NCBI RefSeq assembly: GCF_900143645.1 | Contig: NZ_FRFD01000016.1 | Location: 58,724-122,723, forward strand | Direction: 5' to 3' | Source of the DNA: Anaerocolumna xylanovorans DSM 12503 | Lineage (GTDB): Bacteria; Bacillota; Clostridia; Lachnospirales; Lachnospiraceae | Length of the DNA: 64,000 nt | Shown here: in pieces, positions 26,310 through 35,821 of the stretch | Position numbering within the stretch: the first letter of the stretch is position 1 | How the letters are laid out: each line of letters begins with the position of its first letter | Position numbers and translations under genes: made by a program | Notes under the pieces: generated by a model | What the model was told of the DNA's origin: nothing | What the model saw: the letters and a program-made list of their open reading frames with translations, nothing else | Database searches by the model: none

Positions 26310-27341
26310 TTAGGTCTTTTTCTTAAATATATCATCCAATTGCCCCATTAGGGTATGCAATATATTTACGACTCTTTCATAGTCCATGCGTTTCGGTCCT
26401 ATAATACCAATCTTTCCATAAACGCCCTCTTCTATCTCATAGGTAGCGGTAACAACGGAACAGTCCTTCATTGCATGAACAGATGTCTCACTTCCGATGT
26501 AGACCTGTATCTCACCGGATTCCATAGGATCTAATTTATTGTTTATAATTTCAGATAACTGTTCTTTTTCTTCCAGTGTATCAATCAGTTCCATTACCTT
26601 ATCTACATTATTTAGTTCCGGGTACTTTAAAATATTGGTAGCACCGCTGGTATATATCTCAACTTCCTCTTCTTCACTGATGGCCTCTGCCACCACATCC
26701 AATATATGGCTTATCAGTTTGCTATAGTCCCCTGCCTGCTCCTTCATCTTTTGTATAAGAGACATGTTAATTTCTGCAAGATCCAGTCCCTGAAGGAAAG
26801 TGTTAAATACAATATTCAATTTTAATATAATTTCTTTATCCAGACATTCAGTTACTTCAATAATCTTATTTTTGACAACATTACCCTCAATAAGGATAAC
26901 AGCCAAAATATGTGAGGTATCCACCTCGGTGAGCTGGATGAATTTTACCTTCTTGCTGCGATACTGGGGTTTTGTCACCAATGTGGTATAGTTTGTATTG
27001 TCTGCCAAAAGTCTTGCCACCTGTTTTAACAATTGATCCAGCTTACCAGCCTTCTCTAATATCAGCTCCTTCATATCCTCTACTTCGTGAGTCTTTTCCA
27101 CCAGCAGTGTATCCACATATAAGCGATAGCCTTTATCCGAAGGAATACGTCCTGCTGAGGTATGCGGTTGAATGATATACCCTAATTCCTCCAAGTCTGC
27201 CATCTCGTTACGTATGGTAGCTGAGCTGAGATTCAAATCGGTGTATTTCGATATTGTTCTTGACCCCACCGGTTCTCCTGTTTCCAGATAATTGCGGATA
27301 ATAGCCTGTAATATCTTCAATTTTCTTTCGTCCAGTCCCAT
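26310..27341 (-). CDS. hrcA: Heat-inducible transcription repressor HrcA
   Basis: At 343 residues it has the winged-helix N-terminus (LDERKLKILQAIIRNYLETGEPVGSRTI), the GAF-like insertion, and the C-terminal GIIGPKRMDYERVV motif. HrcA represses the dnaK and groE operons by binding CIRCE, and depends on GroEL for folding. A perfect CIRCE lies 26 bases upstream of its own ATG, so it is autoregulated. Confidence 0.97.
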   Translation of the reverse strand: MGLDERKLKILQAIIRNYLETGEPVGSRTISKYTDLNLSSATIRNEMADLEELGYIIQPHTSAGRIPSDKGYRLYVDTLLVEKTHEVEDMKELILEKAGKLDQLLKQVARLLADNTNYTTLVTKPQYRSKKVKFIQLTEVDTSHILAVILIEGNVVKNKIIEVTECLDKEIILKLNIVFNTFLQGLDLAEINMSLIQKMKEQAGDYSKLISHILDVVAEAISEEEEVEIYTSGATNILKYPELNNVDKVMELIDTLEEKEQLSEIINNKLDPMESGEIQVYIGSETSVHAMKDCSVVTATYEIEEGVYGKIGIIGPKRMDYERVVNILHTLMGQLDDIFKKKT

Positions 27342-27366
27342 TGAATCCCTCCTGCTCTTTTGATTG

Positions 27367-27393
27367 TTAGCACTCGCTTGGGTAGAGTGCTAA
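27367..27393 (-). promoter_or_regulatory. CIRCE operator (HrcA binding site)
   Basis: TTAGCACTC-N9-GAGTGCTAA matches the consensus at all 18 positions. It lies downstream of the hrcA promoter, in the transcribed leader. Confidence 0.97.
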
Positions 27394-27406
27394 TATCTTT
27401 ATACAT

Positions 27407-27435
27407 AAAATAGCACTTAACATTTATTTTGTCAA
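27407..27435 (-). promoter_or_regulatory. SigA promoter of the hrcA-grpE-dnaK-dnaJ operon
   Basis: TTGACA (27430-27435) and TATTTT (27407-27412) are 17 bases apart on the minus strand, immediately upstream of CIRCE. The promoter is itself embedded in a longer inverted repeat (AAAATAGCACTT...AAGTGCTATTTT), which may double as the hemW terminator. Confidence 0.8.
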
Positions 27436-27509
27436 GTGCTATTTTCAAATTTTTCATGGGATTTTATTCGTATTTTTACAGTATATTTTCAATAATTTGC
27501 TTCGCGTAT

Positions 27510-28661
27510 TTACTCTTTATCCTCATCAATTAAAAACCTTGCCATAACCGTATTGCTTAAATCAATTCCTCTGTTTGTCAGGTAAACCCTGTCACCGTTC
27601 TCCTTTAACAATTCTTCTTTTATAGAACGGTCCAGTTCTTTCTTATATATACTATCAAGATCCACATGAAATTTTTTCCGGAAGTCTGCTTTGCTGATTC
27701 CTTTCATAAGACGAAGTCCAAGAAACATATATTCCTCCATCTGCTGCTTTACGCTAAGCTTTTCCTGCTCTTTATCCGTTAAGGAATGGTTTCCTGCATT
27801 TTTTATATATTCCTCCAGCTTGTCTTCCTTGCGAAACCTGGTGTTTTCTATCAAAGAGGAAGCTCCTAAACCCAATCCGAGATAATTTTCCCTTATCCAG
27901 TAGGAATTATTGTGACGGCACTCTCTTCCTTCCTTTGCATAATTGGAAATCTCATAATGCAGATACCCTCTTTTCCTAAGATACTGCTCTGTTTCCCAAT
28001 ACATCTGCCTATCCAGCTCTTCTTCAAATGGAAGGGAACCATACCTGTTGTAAAAAGGGGTTCCTTCTTCCAGTATCAGACTATAGGCGGAAATGTGCTC
28101 CGGTTCTAAATCCGCTACCTTTTTTAAGGTAGACATCCAGTTCTTAAGACTCTGCCCCGGCAGGGAGGACATCAAATCCACGTTAATGTTATCAATTCCA
28201 AGCTCCCTGGCAAGATGATAATTTTCGGCAAATGTTTCATAGGTATGAATTCTTCCAAGCAGCTTTAGCTCCTCATTATCTGCTGACTGAAGCCCCATAC
28301 TGATGCGGTTGATTCCTGCCCTCTTTATAGTAAGAAGCTTCTCCCTGCCGGCTGTACCCGGGTTGGCTTCAATGGTTATCTCTGCAGATTCATCAAAAGA
28401 AAAGGTATTTCTTACTGCTTCCATTATCCTGGCAATGCTTTCCGTACACAGGCTTGTGGGAGTACCTCCTCCTATAAATACAGTCTTAACAAGATAGCTG
28501 CAAGCCCATTCTTTATAGCTGTCAATTTCTTTTATTAGGGCATTCACATATCTGTCTTTTGTAGCCGTATCGGCAGCAGCAGAGAGAAAATCGCAATAAA
28601 GGCATTTTCTTTCGCAAAAGGGGATATGCAGGTACAGACCTAAATTTTTCTTATCATTCAA
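27510..28661 (-). CDS. hemW: Radical SAM heme chaperone HemW (oxygen-independent coproporphyrinogen oxidase-like)
   Basis: At 383 residues it contains the cluster motif CERKCLYCDF, VFIGGGTPTSL, and ISMGLQSADNEELKLLGRIH, with the C-terminal HemW winged domain (YMFLGLRLMKGIS). HemW binds heme and SAM; the four-cysteine CxxxCxxC-F layout and lack of HemN-specific N-terminus favour HemW over HemN. TTG 28661 has AGGAGG 8 bases upstream, and the histidine kinase gene stops just before it. It precedes hrcA, the usual order in Clostridia. Confidence 0.93.
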   Translation of the reverse strand: MNDKKNLGLYLHIPFCERKCLYCDFLSAAADTATKDRYVNALIKEIDSYKEWACSYLVKTVFIGGGTPTSLCTESIARIMEAVRNTFSFDESAEITIEANPGTAGREKLLTIKRAGINRISMGLQSADNEELKLLGRIHTYETFAENYHLARELGIDNINVDLMSSLPGQSLKNWMSTLKKVADLEPEHISAYSLILEEGTPFYNRYGSLPFEEELDRQMYWETEQYLRKRGYLHYEISNYAKEGRECRHNNSYWIRENYLGLGLGASSLIENTRFRKEDKLEEYIKNAGNHSLTDKEQEKLSVKQQMEEYMFLGLRLMKGISKADFRKKFHVDLDSIYKKELDRSIKEELLKENGDRVYLTNRGIDLSNTVMARFLIDEDKE

Positions 28662-28674
28662 TGTTCATACCTCC

Positions 28675-29607
28675 TTACTTTTCTCTGCTGTCAGCCATAT
28701 CATTTATTATACCCTTTAACTGCAGTTCAATGACAAATACACCCTCCTCCAGCCATGCGCTGATAGAAGCTTTTTGTTTTTCTGCCAAAAGCTTTGCAAT
28801 GGTAAGGCCCAGGCCGGAACTTCCCCTGCTTCTGGTGGCATCTCCGGTATAAAACCGGTTAAAAATCAAATCCAAATCTTCTTCCTTCATGTCCTTCTGA
28901 TCATTTCGAAACTGAATGCAGCAAGCGCTGTCTTTGCTTTCCTGCCGTATTTCAAAAAAGCTATTGCTGAACTTTAAGGCATTTTGTATCAGATTCGTAA
29001 GTATTCTGTTAAACTGTACCTTGTCGGCAGCAACAAAGAATTCTTTTTCCTCCAGTTCAACCGTTACCTGAATTCCCTTCTCCTCGAATTCCCGGTAAAA
29101 AGCCAGCACGGTCTCGCGGATAGCTGCCTGAACTAAAACCACTGTCAATGTAATGGGATAGCTTTCCCCTTCCATTCTGGAAAGATCATAAAAGTTCTCA
29201 ATCAGGCTCTTAAGCCCTCTTGCTCTTTTCCCGATAATCTCAAGATACTCTGCCTTTTCAGCCTCTGAAACATCCTTATCCTGCAGCAAATCAAGGTACC
29301 CAAGTATTGAGGTCAAGGGGGTTCTTAAATCATGGGAGATATTCTCAATCTCGCTGCGTATTCCTTTTTCCCTTCGCTGCAGATGTATTCTTTCCTGCTG
29401 TCTTGATTGGTAAATACAGTTTATGCGGATTAGAAGCTTCTCAATGTAACGGCTTGTATCGGGGCTTTTTAGCTGCCTGTTTTCTTCCGGCTGCTCCTCG
29501 ATTTCATCCATCTGTATGATAATGGACTTAAGCGCCCGTATCAATGTGAACAAAGTTACAGCCGGTATGATACCAATGATACATAATCCTATTCCCAAAT
29601 AAATCAT
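28675..29607 (-). CDS. Sensor histidine kinase (one-pass, HisKA type)
   Basis: The 310-residue kinase has a single N-terminal membrane segment (about 3-25) and no sizeable sensory domain, then HisKA with the phosphoacceptor in ENISHDLRTPLTSILGYLDLL, an N box (NRILTNLIQNALKFS), and GSSGLGLTIAK for ATP binding. This intramembrane-sensing type often takes its signal from an associated ABC transporter. It follows the ABC-2 permease, and the response regulator lies at the other end of the cluster. Confidence 0.92.
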   Translation of the reverse strand: MIYLGIGLCIIGIIPAVTLFTLIRALKSIIIQMDEIEEQPEENRQLKSPDTSRYIEKLLIRINCIYQSRQQERIHLQRREKGIRSEIENISHDLRTPLTSILGYLDLLQDKDVSEAEKAEYLEIIGKRARGLKSLIENFYDLSRMEGESYPITLTVVLVQAAIRETVLAFYREFEEKGIQVTVELEEKEFFVAADKVQFNRILTNLIQNALKFSNSFFEIRQESKDSACCIQFRNDQKDMKEEDLDLIFNRFYTGDATRSRGSSGLGLTIAKLLAEKQKASISAWLEEGVFVIELQLKGIINDMADSREK

Positions 29608-29661
29608 ATCTGCCGCACCTTCCTTCTTTCTTCCGCTTTCCCGGGTTCCTGCTTACCCTTA

Positions 29662-30438
29662 CTATTTGATTTCCCTCTTATTAAATATCAGGTACCCGGC
29701 CAGAACAACCAATACCATCTGAATAATGCCTGCCATCCAGTAATAATATACCGTTCTTTCATTCCACTTAAGAATAATTTCCAGCTTATCAAAATCAAAT
29801 TCCATGTTATTAATCAGATTCCAGGGTAAAATCTCAGCCAGTTTATGAAAAACTTCAAACTTCATCCCCAGCATATTAGATACCAGAGGGAGCGCCAGCA
29901 ATAATCCCAAGGTTGCCGCAATTGCATTTCCCATACTGTCAAACAAGAAAATAAAGCAATTGCTGGCACCTACTGCAAATATGAAAAGCGGAAAACAAAA
30001 CAGGGTTGTTTTTAGAAGCAGTGCAATACTTTCGGCTCCTGAATTTTCCAGCAGCAGACAGGCACTTGCTACATGGATACCTGTAATTGCGGCAAAGGCA
30101 ATAACAGCATAAATCATCTCTGTTATAAGCTTTCCAAAATATATAGTTCCCCGTGAGATGCCATAGGAAATGCTGTTCTTCATGGTACGGTTGCCATACT
30201 CGTTGCCAAATATCATGGATGCTATCGCAATACACAACAGGTATACGACTGCAAAACTTGCATACAGGTTCGAAATAGAGAATTTGGTAGTTGCATAGGG
30301 GAATTTCGCATCCGCGTGTTTTACCACTGCCAAGACCACATTGGAACTTACCATTAACAAAGAACACATACCTATAAAGAGATAGGTGCTCATTCTATGA
30401 GCGATGCGGTAAAACTCACTTTTCATATATTGTTTCAT
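29662..30438 (-). CDS. ABC-2-type transporter permease
   Basis: ATG 30438 is 8 bases after AGGAGG; a frame from 30444 is possible. The 258-residue protein has six predicted membrane helices (around 20-40, 60-80, 100-125, 140-165, 170-190 and 230-250). It looks like BcrB or lantibiotic-immunity permeases, and pairs with the ATPase that overlaps it by 20-odd bases. Two-component plus ABC-2 modules of this form usually respond to and remove membrane-active peptides; that function is inference. Confidence 0.85.
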   Translation of the reverse strand: MKQYMKSEFYRIAHRMSTYLFIGMCSLLMVSSNVVLAVVKHADAKFPYATTKFSISNLYASFAVVYLLCIAIASMIFGNEYGNRTMKNSISYGISRGTIYFGKLITEMIYAVIAFAAITGIHVASACLLLENSGAESIALLLKTTLFCFPLFIFAVGASNCFIFLFDSMGNAIAATLGLLLALPLVSNMLGMKFEVFHKLAEILPWNLINNMEFDFDKLEIILKWNERTVYYYWMAGIIQMVLVVLAGYLIFNKREIK

Positions 30439-31354
30439 CAACATTACCTCCTACCAGCTGCATGAAATAATTCTCAAGACTCATCTCCTTCAGACCAATC
30501 GAGCTTAATCCGATACCATTTTGCACAGCCATCTGGCTGACTATCTCCGGCTGATTAAGATATTCATAAATATGAATGCTGTAATCCGAGGTCACCTTAT
30601 ATGCATGGCAGCCTAACTTTATTTCTAAGAGTGCAGCCAAGCGTTCTGCCTTATCCACCTTAACCTCCAGATATTTGCTGCATTCTGCGGACAGCTCTTC
30701 CTCTGACAGCTGCTTTATTAGTTTCCCCTGGTCAAGAAAGCCGTAAAAAGTTACAAGATTTGATAATTCGGATAGTATATGGCTTGAAATCAGCATGGTA
30801 ATCTTCTTTTCCTGGTTCAATTTAAGCAAGAGATTTCGTATTTCCACAATTCCGAAGGGATCCAGTCCGTTGATAGGTTCATCTAACAGCAAAATCTCCG
30901 GTTTGTTCATCAATGCCAGGGCTAGCCCAAGCCTTTGCTTCATACCCAGGGAAAATTGTGAGAACTTCTTATTCCCTGTATCCAGCAGACTAACCTCCTT
31001 AAGTGCTTCCTGCACGCACCGCTTTCCAGGTATTCCTCTTTGTATCCGATAGTATTCCAGATTCTGCTCCGCCGTCATATCGGAATAAAAGCCAGGCTCT
31101 TCAATGATAGCCCCGATTCTTTTTCTTCCTTTGCTTAATCCTTCATAAGAACTTTCTCCAAACAGAGCGATATTTCCTTCTGTCTGAAATGCCTGACCGG
31201 TCAATATTCTTAGCAAAGTCGTCTTGCCCGCACCGTTTTTTCCTACTAACCCGTAGATATTCCCCCTTTTTAATTTAAAGTTGATATCATCTAAGGCCTT
31301 TGTATCCTTATACTGCTTCGACAGTTTTCTGGCTTCTGCAATAACTTCTGCCAT
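30416..31354 (-). CDS. ABC transporter ATP-binding protein (BcrA/lantibiotic-export type)
   Basis: The 312-residue ATPase has Walker A GKNGAGKTTLLRIL, signature FSLGMKQRLGLALAL, and Walker B EILLLDEPINGLDPFGI, typical of the BcrA/CcmA class. The C-terminal 80 residues form the extra domain seen in that class. It overlaps the permease gene and lies downstream of the response regulator. AAGGGG precedes the ATG. Confidence 0.93.
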   Translation of the reverse strand: MAEVIAEARKLSKQYKDTKALDDINFKLKRGNIYGLVGKNGAGKTTLLRILTGQAFQTEGNIALFGESSYEGLSKGRKRIGAIIEEPGFYSDMTAEQNLEYYRIQRGIPGKRCVQEALKEVSLLDTGNKKFSQFSLGMKQRLGLALALMNKPEILLLDEPINGLDPFGIVEIRNLLLKLNQEKKITMLISSHILSELSNLVTFYGFLDQGKLIKQLSEEELSAECSKYLEVKVDKAERLAALLEIKLGCHAYKVTSDYSIHIYEYLNQPEIVSQMAVQNGIGLSSIGLKEMSLENYFMQLVGGNVDETIYEK

Positions 31355-31458
31355 TATTTATCCCCTTTCCTTTTCAATTATTATAAAAACAGTATAGCAA
31401 AGAGGATTAAAGATGTACTTAACCAAAGTTAAAGAAAGTATAAAGATGAAGAAATTCT

Positions 31459-32145
31459 TTATTTGTTATCAATCTTAAATCCAATACCCCAGACAGTCTT
31501 AATATAGCTGTCATCATCAAATTCCTTTATCTTTTTGCGGATATTACTGATATGTACATTGATGGTATTATCCTCACCGTAATAGCCGGCATTCCATACT
31601 TCACTGTATAATTGTTCCTTGGAATAAACAAGGTCCGGGTGTTTCAACAAAAAATATAAAATATCAAACTCGTAGGCAGTAAGAACAACCGGATTCCCCT
31701 TAACCAGAACCTCCCTTGACGAAGGCTTTAGAATCAGTTGTTTCAGTATATAATCTGTTCCCGCCGCATTAGGAGGTGACAGCCTGCTCCTTCGAAGAAG
31801 TGCCTCCACCCTTGCCAGAACCTCTTCCCGCTCAAAAGGCTTTGTCATATAATCATCTGCTCCGGCCTTTAATATTCTCACCTTATCCTCCAACGAGCTT
31901 CTGGCGGATATTACAAGAACCGGTACAGTGGAATGTTCACGTATATGGGCAATTAGCTCTTCTCCCGTAATACCGGGTATCATCAGGTCCAATATAATCA
32001 GATCAAAGGTATCCATAGACAGTAACAGTTTGGCTTCCGTTCCGGAAAAAGCACCGAACGCCGTATATTTTTCCTTTTCCAGATACCTCCTTATTATCAG
32101 GTTGATATCCTCATCATCTTCTACCACCAATATTTTAACTTCCAA
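31459..32145 (-). CDS. OmpR/PhoB-family response regulator
   Basis: The 228-residue regulator has a receiver domain (LVVEDDEDINL, phosphoacceptor D in LIILDLMIPGITG, ISARSS, MTKPFE) and a C-terminal winged helix (VVLTAYEFDILYFLLKHP, NTINVHISNIRKKI). TTG at 32145 has AAGGAGG upstream. It heads a cluster of regulator, ATPase, permease and kinase and very likely controls the transporter. Confidence 0.95.
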   Translation of the reverse strand: MEVKILVVEDDEDINLIIRRYLEKEKYTAFGAFSGTEAKLLLSMDTFDLIILDLMIPGITGEELIAHIREHSTVPVLVISARSSLEDKVRILKAGADDYMTKPFEREEVLARVEALLRRSRLSPPNAAGTDYILKQLILKPSSREVLVKGNPVVLTAYEFDILYFLLKHPDLVYSKEQLYSEVWNAGYYGEDNTINVHISNIRKKIKEFDDDSYIKTVWGIGFKIDNK

Positions 32146-32204
32146 GACTTTTCCTCCTTCCTAACCGATGCTTTTCTCTTATTGCCGCATTCCTGATAAA
32201 GCCT

Positions 32205-32249
32205 TATGAAAAAAACTCTTCTGCTTAAAGTTAACAGCAAAAGAGTTTT
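32205..32249 (-). terminator. Terminator downstream of lepA
   Basis: AAAACTCTT-t-TGCT and AGCA-g-AAGAGTTTT pair around a 10-base loop, followed by TTTTTCAT on the minus strand. Confidence 0.8.
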
Positions 32250-32261
32250 ATTTTCCACACT

Positions 32262-32340
32262 ACCCCGTGCATTTCGCAAGTTTACTTGCGAAACTGCCTA
32301 AATCAATAGTGAAAAATGTTTTTTATTTTTCACATTAATC
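32262..32340. repeat. Dispersed two-hairpin repeat at the lepA 3' end
   Basis: Minus-strand reading from the lepA stop: GTGAAAAAT-N7-ATTTTTCAC (perfect), spacer, GGCAGT, then TTTCGCAAG-TAAA-CTTGCGAAA (perfect) and ATGCACGGGG. Same design as 12232 but the second stem differs by paired changes. Confidence 0.8.
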
Positions 32341-34143
32341 CTCATCCAGCTTTAATACACTCATAAAGGCCTTCTGCGGTATCTCTACGTTACCAATCTG
32401 ACGCATACGCTTCTTGCCTTCCTTTTGCTTTTCTAACAGTTTCTTCTTACGGGTAATATCACCGCCATAACACTTGGCAAGCACGTCTTTTCTCATGGCT
32501 TTCACAGTTTCTCTGGCAATTATCTTGCTGCCGATTGCTGCCTGAATGGGGATTTCAAACAGCTGCCTTGGGATTTCCTCCTTCAGTTTTTCACACATTT
32601 TCCTTCCGCGTTCATAAGCAGATTCTCCATGTACAATAAAGGAAAGGGCATCCACTTCTTCTTTATTAATGAGGATGTCTAACTTCACAAGCTCTGACTG
32701 TACATATCCTTTCATTTCATAATCAAAGGAAGCATAGCCTTTGGATCTGGACTTTAAGGCATCAAAAAAGTCATAAATGATTTCATTTAAGGGCAGTTCA
32801 TATTTTAGCAGTGCTCTGGTAGTCTCCATATATTCCATACCAAGATATACGCCTCTTCTTTCCTGACAGAGAGTCATGATAGAGCCGACAAATTCTGTTG
32901 TCACCATGATTTCTGCGCTTACAATTGGCTCCTCCATAAACAGTATTTCGGAAGGGTCCGGCAAATTGGAGGGATTGGTAATCTCTAATACCTGTCCGTC
33001 AGTTTTATGAACCTTATATACTACACCCGGAGCAGTCGTAACAATGTCCAGGTTGTATTCCCTTTCCAGTCTTTCCTGGATAATCTCAAGGTGCAAAAGT
33101 CCAAGAAAGCCGCAGCGGAATCCAAAGCCTAAGGCCGCAGAGGTCTCCGGTTCAAACTGAAGAGCCGCATCATTTAACTGTAATTTTTCCAGAGCATCTC
33201 TTAAATCAGGATATTTGGCACCATCTGCCGGATACATACCGCAGTAAACCATGGAATTTACCTTTTTATAGCCGGGGAGAGCTTCTTTGCAGGGGTTGTC
33301 CGCATCCGTTACCGTATCTCCGACTCTGGTATCCCGTACGTTTTTTAAACTGGCAGTAATATATCCTACCATACCGGCTGTAAGTTCTTCACAGGGGATA
33401 AACTGGCCTGCGCCAAAGGTACCGATTTCCACTACGTCTGCACTGGCTCCGGTTGCCATCATTTTGATGTTGGTTCCCCTGGTTACCTTTCCTTCCGTAA
33501 TGCGGCAGAATATGATGACTCCCTTGTAGGAATCGTATTTGGAATCAAATATCAGCGCCCTTAAAGGAGCATTCACATCACCCTTTGGCGGAGATATCTT
33601 CGCTACAATCTGTTCTAACACTTCTTCAATATTTATTCCCATCTTTGCTGAAATCAAAGGAGCATCTCCGGCTTCCAGACCGATTACATCTTCAATCTCT
33701 GCTTTTACCCTCTCCGGCTCCGCACTGGGAAGGTCAATCTTGTTAATTACCGGCATGATATCCAGATTATGGTCCAGTGCCAGATATACATTGGCAAGGG
33801 TCTGGGCTTCAATTCCCTGGGCAGCATCCACGACCAGTATTGCGCCTTCACAGGCAGCCAGGCTTCTGGATACCTCATAGTTAAAATCTACATGTCCCGG
33901 CGTATCGATAAGGTTAAAGATATATTCTTCTCCATTCTTCGCCTTGTATACCGTTCTTACCGCCTGGGCTTTTATCGTAATGCCTCTTTCCCTCTCAAGT
34001 TCCATATTGTCCAGAACCTGGGCCTGCATTTCCCTGCTGGTAAGTAACCCTGTCTTTTCTATAATACGATCCGCAAGGGTTGATTTGCCGTGATCTATAT
34101 GAGCAATGATGCAAAAATTGCGAATATTGCTTTGTTCAATCAT
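32335..34143 (-). CDS. lepA: Elongation factor 4 (LepA)
   Basis: The 602-residue GTPase starts MIEQSNIRNFCIIAHIDHGKSTLADRI (G1 motif AHIDHGKST), has DTPGHVDF (G3) and NKIDLPSA (G4), and the LepA-specific C-terminal domain with GSKIIARETVKAMRKDVLAKCYGGD. It back-translocates or rescues stalled ribosomes. GGAGG precedes the ATG. It lies after spoIIP, the usual Clostridial order. Confidence 0.98.
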   Translation of the reverse strand: MIEQSNIRNFCIIAHIDHGKSTLADRIIEKTGLLTSREMQAQVLDNMELERERGITIKAQAVRTVYKAKNGEEYIFNLIDTPGHVDFNYEVSRSLAACEGAILVVDAAQGIEAQTLANVYLALDHNLDIMPVINKIDLPSAEPERVKAEIEDVIGLEAGDAPLISAKMGINIEEVLEQIVAKISPPKGDVNAPLRALIFDSKYDSYKGVIIFCRITEGKVTRGTNIKMMATGASADVVEIGTFGAGQFIPCEELTAGMVGYITASLKNVRDTRVGDTVTDADNPCKEALPGYKKVNSMVYCGMYPADGAKYPDLRDALEKLQLNDAALQFEPETSAALGFGFRCGFLGLLHLEIIQERLEREYNLDIVTTAPGVVYKVHKTDGQVLEITNPSNLPDPSEILFMEEPIVSAEIMVTTEFVGSIMTLCQERRGVYLGMEYMETTRALLKYELPLNEIIYDFFDALKSRSKGYASFDYEMKGYVQSELVKLDILINKEEVDALSFIVHGESAYERGRKMCEKLKEEIPRQLFEIPIQAAIGSKIIARETVKAMRKDVLAKCYGGDITRKKKLLEKQKEGKKRMRQIGNVEIPQKAFMSVLKLDED

Positions 34144-34243
34144 TTATGTTCCTCCTGCAAAAATGAGATAATCACGAGTATTATAGCATATCATGCAGAC
34201 AGTGACAAGCAGATTGCAGACTTAAAGCAAGGCAATCTTTCAG

Positions 34244-35611
34244 TTAATTTTCTCCCGATAGTACCTGATGCAATACTTCAGCCAGATATTTCATGGAATT
34301 TTTTTCTTCCGCTACGGTATTATTAATGGTGCCGACTTCCGCAAGAATCGATTTCTTACGTAAATGCAAATTGAACCGGAAGCCTTTCAAATAATTCTTA
34401 TACATGTACCCCGGAAATAATTCCCGTCCTTTTAGCTGGAGCTGAAGGCTAAAGGCCAGATTTGCCTGAAGGTTAGGATTATAGAGATAGCCGATATCTT
34501 CCCCCTTGGAATTTCTGCTAAGTCCATTAAAAAGCATCACATTGGCAACCTTTTCACCATTTATAGTCACAACCCTCTTATTGCCGCCGTCTCTGTGCAA
34601 ATCTATTATGACTTCTATGGTCGGGTTTTTCTTAAGTATTTTTGATACACCATCCGCCGCATAATTATAGGCCAGATTGCGGTCTAAATACCCTCCCATC
34701 ATGTCATATTTTGTTTTGTCATGGACAACATTATATCCGTAATCTTTCTCCAATATATTGACCAATACATTCCCTACTCCAACGACAGTCTCATCCTCTG
34801 CTCCTTCTCTGCTGTCAGAAAAAGCTTCCTGGGAATGAGTATGATAAATTAATATCTGCGGCTTGTCTGTTTTGGCCTTTAATGTCATATCCATACTTAA
34901 CATCTTTTCCGCATCAAATATAGCGTCATTTACAGAAGTAGTGCCGTCTATTATGTAAAAATTATTATATAGGAAATGTTTGTTTTCAAGCTGAGCTAAC
35001 GTATAGTGCTCACCGTTTGCAGAGCTGACAGCCTGCTTGGAGTAATCCTCTACATTACTGGTTCCTTCGTCCTCCATATAGAATTCACCGTTTATAATGT
35101 CAATAGGCAGCATGGGGTTACTTATTCCCTGTGATTCTGCTGCAACTGCCTCTTCCTCATAATTATTTTCATTTTTTACATCGGTTCCCGTACTGCCTGC
35201 CGCCTTTGCCCCTTGCAGAATTAAGCTTAGATATTCTTTGGGTCCCATAAGAATATTATCATTTGAGGTATAAAGCATCGGATTATTTTCTATGTACTGT
35301 CTTTCTGTAACCGTATCTGCCCTGGCTACATATTCATTGATAGGGAAACTATGTATGATGCCGTTAAAAGCATACCCTTTTGCGTCTCCATTGGTATCTT
35401 CCACGTAGTGTAACAGCGGACTATGTGTTTCTAAAACATAATTTGAAAGAACCGTTATGAATTTTTCTTTTAGAGACTCACTTGATTTCGCCAGGCCGTT
35501 ATTGCCAAGTACATTAATTCCCTTGATCAGCACTGTAAAGCTTAGTATTAATATTATTGTCCATAGTGTCATAAAGAAAAGCCGTTCAGCCTTATAGCGA
35601 TATCTTTTCAT
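34244..35611 (-). CDS. spoIIP: Stage II sporulation protein P
   Basis: The 455-residue protein has one N-terminal membrane segment (about 12-32), a variable stretch, then the SpoIIP amidase/endopeptidase core: ILIYHTHSQEAFSDSR (zinc histidine region), IDLHRDGGNKRV, and AEVGTINNTVAEEKNSMKYLAEVL. SpoIIP, with SpoIID and SpoIIM, dissolves septal peptidoglycan so that engulfment can proceed. A CATATGAT element (35660-35667), a possible SigE -10 box, lies 50 bases upstream. It is followed by lepA. Confidence 0.95.
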   Translation of the reverse strand: MKRYRYKAERLFFMTLWTIILILSFTVLIKGINVLGNNGLAKSSESLKEKFITVLSNYVLETHSPLLHYVEDTNGDAKGYAFNGIIHSFPINEYVARADTVTERQYIENNPMLYTSNDNILMGPKEYLSLILQGAKAAGSTGTDVKNENNYEEEAVAAESQGISNPMLPIDIINGEFYMEDEGTSNVEDYSKQAVSSANGEHYTLAQLENKHFLYNNFYIIDGTTSVNDAIFDAEKMLSMDMTLKAKTDKPQILIYHTHSQEAFSDSREGAEDETVVGVGNVLVNILEKDYGYNVVHDKTKYDMMGGYLDRNLAYNYAADGVSKILKKNPTIEVIIDLHRDGGNKRVVTINGEKVANVMLFNGLSRNSKGEDIGYLYNPNLQANLAFSLQLQLKGRELFPGYMYKNYLKGFRFNLHLRKKSILAEVGTINNTVAEEKNSMKYLAEVLHQVLSGEN

Positions 35612-35763
35612 AGCATACTCCTCATTCAGTATTAAGCATTGTAAAATAACACCTTATTTATCATATGCTTCATTCTTTTATCTGATAACATTTCCAGGTG
35701 CTTTTTAAGAAAAATTTAAGACATGCTATTTTTTTTCTGGCTTAAGTACCATTCCTGATAAAA

Positions 35764-35803
35764 ACTTAGGAAGAAACTACCGTCAAAGGGCCCGTTTCTT
35801 CCT
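35764..35803 (-). terminator. Terminator of gpr
   Basis: AGGAAGAAAC and GTTTCTTCCT (perfect 10-bp stem) are followed on the minus strand by AAGTTTTTATC, 19 bases after the gpr stop. Confidence 0.8.
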
Positions 35804-35821
35804 AATATAATAGTCATATTT

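Noticed and set aside
28675..32145. A lantibiotic biosynthesis cluster around the ABC-2 transporter
   Set aside because: No LanB/C/M enzyme or precursor gene is nearby; only the detection and export type genes are present.
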